Assembly: GCA_964653235.1 (NCBI GenBank)
Contig: CAZZCP010000026.1
Span: forward strand, 1-27,664
Origin: CAZZCP01 sp964653235
GTDB lineage: Bacteria; Bdellovibrionota; Bdellovibrionia; Bdellovibrionales; UBA840
DNA length: 27,664 bases
Direction of reading: 5' to 3'
Both the position numbers and the translations under genes were made by a program. Positions 24,240 to 27,664 of the stretch are shown here, piece by piece; within the stretch, counting starts at the first letter, position 1, and every line of letters starts with the position of its first letter. The notes under the pieces were generated by a model that was not told where the DNA came from, did no database searches, and saw nothing but the letters and a program-made list of their open reading frames with translations.

Positions 24240-25175
24240 TTATTGCTCCCTATTCCTTGAAAGTAGCTTCGATGCTTTCGCCTGTAAGAAGGGGTTGTCT
24301 ACTTTCTGATACACTTCTCGGATTTCGTTTTGATAATCATTAGTTAAATTTAACTGCTCGACTGCAAAAATAAAGCTCTCCATAAGTAGGGGATCATCAG
24401 AGTTTGCTACTTTTTGGATGAAGGGCTTAAAATCAATAGGGGTGGCATCTTTATTTACAACAAGAATTTTTAGCGCCAAAGATTGGGCTAAGGGCTGCAT
24501 CTGGTCAAAGTTTTTTACTGTTTCATTGATAAGTTCTGTCTTTATACTTGAATTCTTAAGTTGAGAGAGCAATTGAAGACCTTGATGATTTATTCTTGGG
24601 TCTTTACTTTGAATTTGAATTTTAATTGAACTTGTAACTTGACCAGGTACTTGGCTCCAGGAAGTAAAAATCTCATAGAGTTTATTCTTTAAGTGAATTG
24701 GCAAATCAATAGAACTAAGAGCGACAACTTTCTCTTTGGCTCCATCGATATCTTCTATTGGTAAAAGTTTGAGCAGCTGAATACTGAGTGATAATGCTCT
24801 TGCCTTCTTGCCTCGAGCATTTTCATAGTTTGACTTAATAAAATCAACTGTGTACAGAATTAAATAGGATAGCTCCTCTTTTGTCCATTTTTCTTTTATG
24901 TCTTTGTGGCTTAGTGCAATTGCTGATTTTAGAAAACCTATGACTTCTTCAATGTTTTTTGAATTGTATATCTCTTTAAATTGATTAAAATCTTTTGCCT
25001 CAAGTAACTTTGTATACTTTGATTTTAAAATTTTACTTCTTTCTTGCATTAACTGCTTCTGTACTTGCTTTAGTTTGTTATTTGAATCTGTGGATTCGCT
25101 GTCTAACACACTGTAAGTAACAACACCTATTCCTAAAACTAAAATTCCAATTAATAGATATTTCATGTGTATCAT
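24240..25175 (-). CDS. Membrane-anchored helical-repeat protein, unknown function
   Basis: This 311-residue protein has a single N-terminal membrane helix (KYLLIGILVLGIGVVTYSVL, about 5-24) and no obvious cleavage site. A helical body follows, with repeats resembling HEAT/ARM units toward the C-terminus (INHQGLQLLSQLKNSS, LAQSLALKILVVNKD, DPLLMESFIFAVEQLN, NPFLQAKASKLLSRN). The body is likely periplasmic if the anchor is N-in. The first ATG is at 25175; a second at 25166 is possible. The stop codon TAA is two bases before the ATG of the FliF-FliG-like gene, whose Shine-Dalgarno lies within its last codons, so the two proteins are almost certainly made together and may interact. Confidence 0.78.
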   Translation of the reverse strand: MIHMKYLLIGILVLGIGVVTYSVLDSESTDSNNKLKQVQKQLMQERSKILKSKYTKLLEAKDFNQFKEIYNSKNIEEVIGFLKSAIALSHKDIKEKWTKEELSYLILYTVDFIKSNYENARGKKARALSLSIQLLKLLPIEDIDGAKEKVVALSSIDLPIHLKNKLYEIFTSWSQVPGQVTSSIKIQIQSKDPRINHQGLQLLSQLKNSSIKTELINETVKNFDQMQPLAQSLALKILVVNKDATPIDFKPFIQKVANSDDPLLMESFIFAVEQLNLTNDYQNEIREVYQKVDNPFLQAKASKLLSRNREQ

Positions 25176-25194
25176 TTCGGTATACTAATTAAAA

Positions 25195-25235
25195 ATATTA
25201 AGAGTATTTTTCTAGAACTAGACTTCTTTACTCTA
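25195..25235 (-). terminator. Probable terminator after the 25233-25871 barrel gene
   Basis: On the minus strand AGAGTA (25234-25229), overlapping the stop codon, pairs with TACTCT (25206-25201). An inner TCTAG/CTAGA is also present, and TAATATTTTTAATT follows. The stem is AT-rich, so readthrough into the next gene is possible. Confidence 0.5.
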
Positions 25236-25871
25236 ATAATAGGTTGTTAAGAAACTAAGCATGAGACCCAAGCCAGAATAAGAAATTGCCCCATTCTCAT
25301 TTTCATCTCCAGTGGCTGAAGCACGTCTATGATTGATTTCTAGTGAGACAACTAGATTTTCTTGTATGGGATAATCAAAACCCATACCTAAGGAAAGATC
25401 GATGACAAAGGCATTAAAATAGATATTGTTTCTCGGGTTGGTTTCATCTGACTGTGAAATACTCAAATTTACTGGAGTGAGACCTCCGTAGAAGTAAAAA
25501 CTTGGCTTAGACTTTTGTTGAATTGTTTCGTCTGGAAAAACTTCATAGGCAGTAGATATACCCAAAGGGTAAAGGTAAGCTGATATCCCCATTCCAGAAA
25601 TAGGCATTAAGCCAAAAGCACTATTGAGATCTGTTAAAAAATGAATCCCGACTCTAGAACTAAAAGAAGGCCAGTCCCAAAGTACTGTTGGTTGTAATGT
25701 AGCGGTTGCATTTAAAGGTTCTTCTTGTATTACTTCACCTGCATCTAGGGTTAAGGTTGAAGTACCTAGTTTAAAGCGAAGTGTTGGAACCTGTGCTAAA
25801 AAGGTTTCAGACAGTGCAAAAGTCTGTAGGGGTAATAAGAAATAGAAAAAAAATAAACAAATTCGCATCAT
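25233..25871 (-). CDS. Outer-membrane beta-barrel protein
   Basis: This protein has 212 residues from the ATG at 25871 and the signal peptide MMRICLFFFYFLLPLQTFA, cleaved before L20. The mature protein alternates amphipathic strands (TLRFKLGTSTLTLDAG, SRVGIHFLTDLNSAFGLMP, SFYFYGGLTPVNLSISQSD, FVIDLSLGMGFDYPI, LVVSLEINHRRASATGDENENG) and ends in aromatic Tyr-Tyr, as expected for barrel recognition by the BAM machinery. A TTG at 25895 would extend the N-terminus by eight polar residues and spoil the signal peptide, so the ATG is preferred. It lies just upstream of the helical-repeat and FliF-FliG-like genes and divergent from the PEGA lipoprotein gene. Confidence 0.75.
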   Translation of the reverse strand: MMRICLFFFYFLLPLQTFALSETFLAQVPTLRFKLGTSTLTLDAGEVIQEEPLNATATLQPTVLWDWPSFSSRVGIHFLTDLNSAFGLMPISGMGISAYLYPLGISTAYEVFPDETIQQKSKPSFYFYGGLTPVNLSISQSDETNPRNNIYFNAFVIDLSLGMGFDYPIQENLVVSLEINHRRASATGDENENGAISYSGLGLMLSFLTTYY

Positions 25872-25951
25872 TTTATTTAAATTTTCAAACTTCAATCCGA
25901 TTAGGTCAATGACATAAAAGTCAAAGAGTCACTAAACAAGGGATTGTGGTT

Positions 25952-26830
25952 TTGAGAAGTATACATATTCTTACATTAAGTTTACTATTAAGTGCATGTA
26001 GTGGAAAGTACTTGATCAAGTCCTATCCCGCGGGCGCAAAAGTCTATGTTAAAGACCTGCAAACCAAAGATAAAAAACTAGTAGGCCTTAGTCCTGTATC
26101 AATCGATGAAGAGTCTCGCTTGGGTGATGTATTCTTTTTAGAATTTGAAAAGCAAAACTACAAACCAAAAAAAGTTTTGATTCGAGTGAATGAAGGAGAG
26201 AGTTTAACCGTACTGGCAAAACTTGATCCTTTATTAGGAGATGAAGATGCTAACAAACAGGCCGCCAAAGGTAAAGATGATAAAAAAGATGACAAAAAGC
26301 CAGGTCAGCCTCCAAAAGACGATAAGAAAAAACCTGATGATCTGAGAAAGAAAGTTGAAGAGTTAGACCTTCGTCTTGCTGTGGTCGAAAATTCAGTCGA
26401 CTTCTTTAAAGATGCTATGTTCTCTGAAAGATTTAAAGGCAATGGACAAACCCGATACGACCGCGACAGAAGTGATGAAGTTGTAGAAAAAATGTTTGAA
26501 GCCCAACAAGCGATCTTAGCGAAGCAATATCAAAGAGCTGAAAAAGTGCTTGATTCTCTATTGAGTCAAGATGAATACCTATCGCGCGCTTGGCTTTTGA
26601 AAGGNNNNNNNNNNAAAGGATCACTCAATTACTTACAAAACGATCTTCAAGGAGCTCGAAGAGCTTGGGAGCGCACTCTGAAGATAGATCCTTATGATAA
26701 AGCAGCATATCGCTACTTAAATGAAGTCTATAAAAAACTTGGCCTCGGAGATATGCCGAGAAGACCAGGTCGCCTACGTAAACCTGCTTCGATTCAAGAA
26801 CTAGAGAAAAAAAGCGAGCTCCCTAAATAG
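25952..26830 (+). CDS. Lipoprotein with PEGA domain, coiled coil and TPR; interrupted by a 10-N gap
   Basis: The product has about 292 codons. A lipoprotein signal, MRSIHILTLSLLLSAC, places the lipidated cysteine at residue 16. A PEGA-like surface domain follows (YLIKSYPAGAKVYVKD, LVGLSPVSI, FLEFEKQNYKPKKVLIRVNEGESL; about 20-90), then a Lys/Asp/Pro linker, a coiled coil (LRKKVEELDLRLAVVENSVDF) and C-terminal TPR-like helices (QAILAKQYQRAEKVLDSLLSQD; NDLQGARRAWERTLKIDPYDKAAYRYL). The start is a TTG eight bases after AAGGGA; GTG at 25946 is an alternative with worse spacing. Ten Ns (26605-26614) fall inside the TPR region. The architecture suggests an outer-membrane lipoprotein that scaffolds a periplasmic complex (inference). 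Confidence 0.82.
   Translation: MRSIHILTLSLLLSACSGKYLIKSYPAGAKVYVKDLQTKDKKLVGLSPVSIDEESRLGDVFFLEFEKQNYKPKKVLIRVNEGESLTVLAKLDPLLGDEDANKQAAKGKDDKKDDKKPGQPPKDDKKKPDDLRKKVEELDLRLAVVENSVDFFKDAMFSERFKGNGQTRYDRDRSDEVVEKMFEAQQAILAKQYQRAEKVLDSLLSQDEYLSRAWLLKXXXXKGSLNYLQNDLQGARRAWERTLKIDPYDKAAYRYLNEVYKKLGLGDMPRRPGRLRKPASIQELEKKSELPK
26605..26614. other. Assembly gap of 10 N inside a coding region
   Basis: Ten Ns are flanked on both sides by AAAGG (26600-26604 and 26615-26619). This suggests that two contig ends overlapping by five bases were joined with a nominal gap. Removing the Ns and one AAAGG copy deletes 15 bases and restores an ordinary TPR helix in the same frame. Confidence 0.9.
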
Positions 26831-26851
26831 GATATTGAGCTTTGCTTTTTT
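26808..26851 (+). terminator. Rho-independent terminator overlapping the PEGA-lipoprotein stop codon
   Basis: AAAAAGC-g-AGCTC (ending 26821) pairs with GAGCT-tt-GCTTTTTT (26837-26851). The 15-nt loop contains its own CCT/AGG pairing, and the 3' arm runs into T6. The stop codon TAG (26828-26830) lies in the loop. Confidence 0.65.
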
Positions 26852-26971
26852 ATTACCGTCAGCAGCTCTTGCGAGTTGGCTATGTCCACATTTTTCTTCG
26901 ATGAACGCGATCTGCACCCACTTAAGGAATAAATGCCCTAGTAAACCATCGAGTCTATTCAAAAGGCTAGA

Positions 26972-27010
26972 TCGAAATCCTTTTACCCACGAATGATAAT
27001 TTACTATCAT
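26972..27010 (+). promoter_or_regulatory. Possible promoter with palindrome for the last barrel gene
   Basis: TCGAAA (26972-26977) and GATAAT (26995-27000) are spaced by 17 bp and resemble -35 and -10 boxes. An inverted repeat, ATGATA...TATCAT (26993-27010), overlaps the -10 and could be an operator. Transcription would start about 10 nt before the ATG at 27017. The rest of the 186-bp intergenic region holds the upstream terminator and an antisense open frame of unclear status. Confidence 0.3.
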
Positions 27011-27016
27011 CAAACT

Positions 27017-27613
27017 ATGCATCTAAAACTTTGTCTCTTTTTGTTATTCTTTGGATTCACAGCACAGGCACATTTGACCTCAGATTTTGATATGCATATT
27101 GGTTACGCCAACTTTTCAGTCACCTCAGGTGATAATTTTGATCGTACTCTTACTTCGGTGAGCGTTATTGAAACCAGTTACAATCTGTATTTTTCAGGTT
27201 CCTTGTTTTCATTGAATATTCAATTTACAGAAATGATCACTAGTAGCTTAGGTAATCTTGCCTATTCTCGTCTTGGTATAGGTGCAAGGTATTATCCTTT
27301 TGAAGCCAATGGGACACGAGTTATTTTTGACAATGAAACCTATGGTAAGATTTGGAGGCCAACCATTTTTATGGCTCTCAATGTTGGCTTTGCCTCTTTA
27401 GCAGTTGATAGTGAAGATGATCAAGGCTTCAATGCTGTACTCTTAGAGATGCTTTTTAAAGCAGGTCTAGAAGTACCTATCAGTCAAAGCTGGCTGCTGA
27501 TGACTCAACTTGGTCTTGCAGCTCCAATAAATTCAGAATCTTCAAGCAATCCTGATCAGTCGGTGAATTATCAGGGTTTGACTTTGTTGTTTGGGACTAG
27601 GACAAGCTTCTAG
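27017..27613 (+). CDS. Outer-membrane beta-barrel protein
   Basis: This protein has 198 residues from the ATG at 27017 and the signal peptide MHLKLCLFLLFFGFTAQA, cleaved before H19. The mature part shows strand-turn repeats (FDMHIGYANFSVTSGDNF, SYNLYFSGSLFSLNIQF, RLGIGARYYPFEANG, TIFMALNVGFASLAVDSEDDQG, LLMTQLGLAAPINSESSSN) and ends with Gly-Thr-Arg-Thr-Ser-Phe, a C-terminal Phe typical of BAM substrates. An in-frame ATG at 26993 would add eight residues that break the signal peptide. It is the third small barrel in the window and the second in the 22.5-27.6 kb cluster. It resembles the barrel at 25233-25871 in size and style, but I cannot show homology by eye. Confidence 0.75.
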   Translation: MHLKLCLFLLFFGFTAQAHLTSDFDMHIGYANFSVTSGDNFDRTLTSVSVIETSYNLYFSGSLFSLNIQFTEMITSSLGNLAYSRLGIGARYYPFEANGTRVIFDNETYGKIWRPTIFMALNVGFASLAVDSEDDQGFNAVLLEMLFKAGLEVPISQSWLLMTQLGLAAPINSESSSNPDQSVNYQGLTLLFGTRTSF

Positions 27614-27634
27614 AACTGCTCCCTTTTGTTTCAC

Positions 27635-27652
27635 TTCGGACGTCCGTCCGAA
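27635..27652. terminator. GC-rich hairpin after the last gene
   Basis: TTCGGAC-GTCC-GTCCGAA is a perfect 7-bp stem with a 4-nt loop, 21 bp after the stop codon. No T-tract follows on either strand (AGCAAATAAG on the plus side), so it is only a possible terminator. Confidence 0.45.
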
Positions 27653-27664
27653 AGCAAATAAGTA

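Noticed and set aside
25872..25895. TTG start eight codons upstream in the 25233-25871 barrel gene
   Set aside because: It adds a polar extension before the signal peptide and has no convincing Shine-Dalgarno; the ATG pair at 25866-25871 is better.
27635..27652. GGACGTCC-containing hairpin as an attachment site or mobile-element end
   Set aside because: There is no integrase, direct repeat or element boundary nearby; a terminator-like or regulatory hairpin is simpler.
1..27664. CRISPR arrays, insertion sequences, prophage, tRNA or rRNA genes
   Set aside because: No regularly spaced repeats, transposase or integrase motifs, or cloverleaf-like sequences were found in any intergenic region.

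Overview
The window is chromosomal DNA, AT-rich by eye, from a Gram-negative bacterium. Evidence for the Gram-negative envelope is apolipoprotein N-acyltransferase, several outer-membrane-lipoprotein signals, small beta-barrel proteins and a soluble-type lytic transglycosylase. The mix of bifunctional PutA, Hsp33, MutS2, exported proteases, a conserved-looking small secreted protein and many lineage-specific lipoproteins and barrels suggests Bdellovibrionota (Bdellovibrio-like predators). That placement is inference, not proof. A 10-N scaffold gap shows this is a draft or metagenome assembly. No tRNA, rRNA, CRISPR array, integrase or insertion sequence was recognised, so this looks like core or lineage-specific chromosome rather than a mobile island.

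Layout. 1-2461 (minus): a fumarylacetoacetate-hydrolase-family gene followed by putA, which runs off the left edge. 2509-4144 (plus): hslO and an orphan OmpR-type response regulator. 4145-4625: a long non-coding stretch with several hairpins, which I read as a candidate terminator-ended small RNA. 4626-6023 (plus): a matrixin-like lipoprotein metalloprotease, a small helical protein and a MerC-like membrane protein. 6020-8254 (minus): two small unknown genes and a long coiled-coil protein ending in a small-heat-shock (Hsp20) domain. 8350-11081: a duplicated-domain protein and two lipoproteins. 11078-14891 (minus): lnt overlapping mutS2. 14972-16970: a zinc-ribbon membrane protein and an exported subtilisin-like protease, separated by a clear terminator. 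17119-19275 (minus): lytic transglycosylase. 19339-21204: an alpha/beta hydrolase whose 3' end overlaps a second, catalytically degenerate alpha/beta-hydrolase-like gene, which itself overlaps a beta-barrel gene. 21305-22507: rmuC. 22504-27613: an envelope cluster.

The most unusual object is the 577-residue protein at 22504-24237. It has a signal peptide, a periplasmic domain resembling the C-terminal (RBM3/collar) part of the flagellar MS-ring protein FliF, one membrane helix, and a cytoplasmic half that matches the FliG middle and C-terminal domains. In effect it is a natural, truncated FliF-FliG fusion outside a flagellar operon. It is translationally coupled to a membrane-anchored helical-repeat protein. 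It lies beside two outer-membrane barrels and a PEGA/TPR lipoprotein, so a trans-envelope, flagellar-rotor-derived assembly is a reasonable hypothesis. Second-rank curiosities are the coiled-coil/Hsp20 fusion, the candidate structured RNA at about 4336-4480, the hydrolase pseudoenzyme, and the repeated use of exactly 4-nt overlapping stop codons at convergent gene ends.
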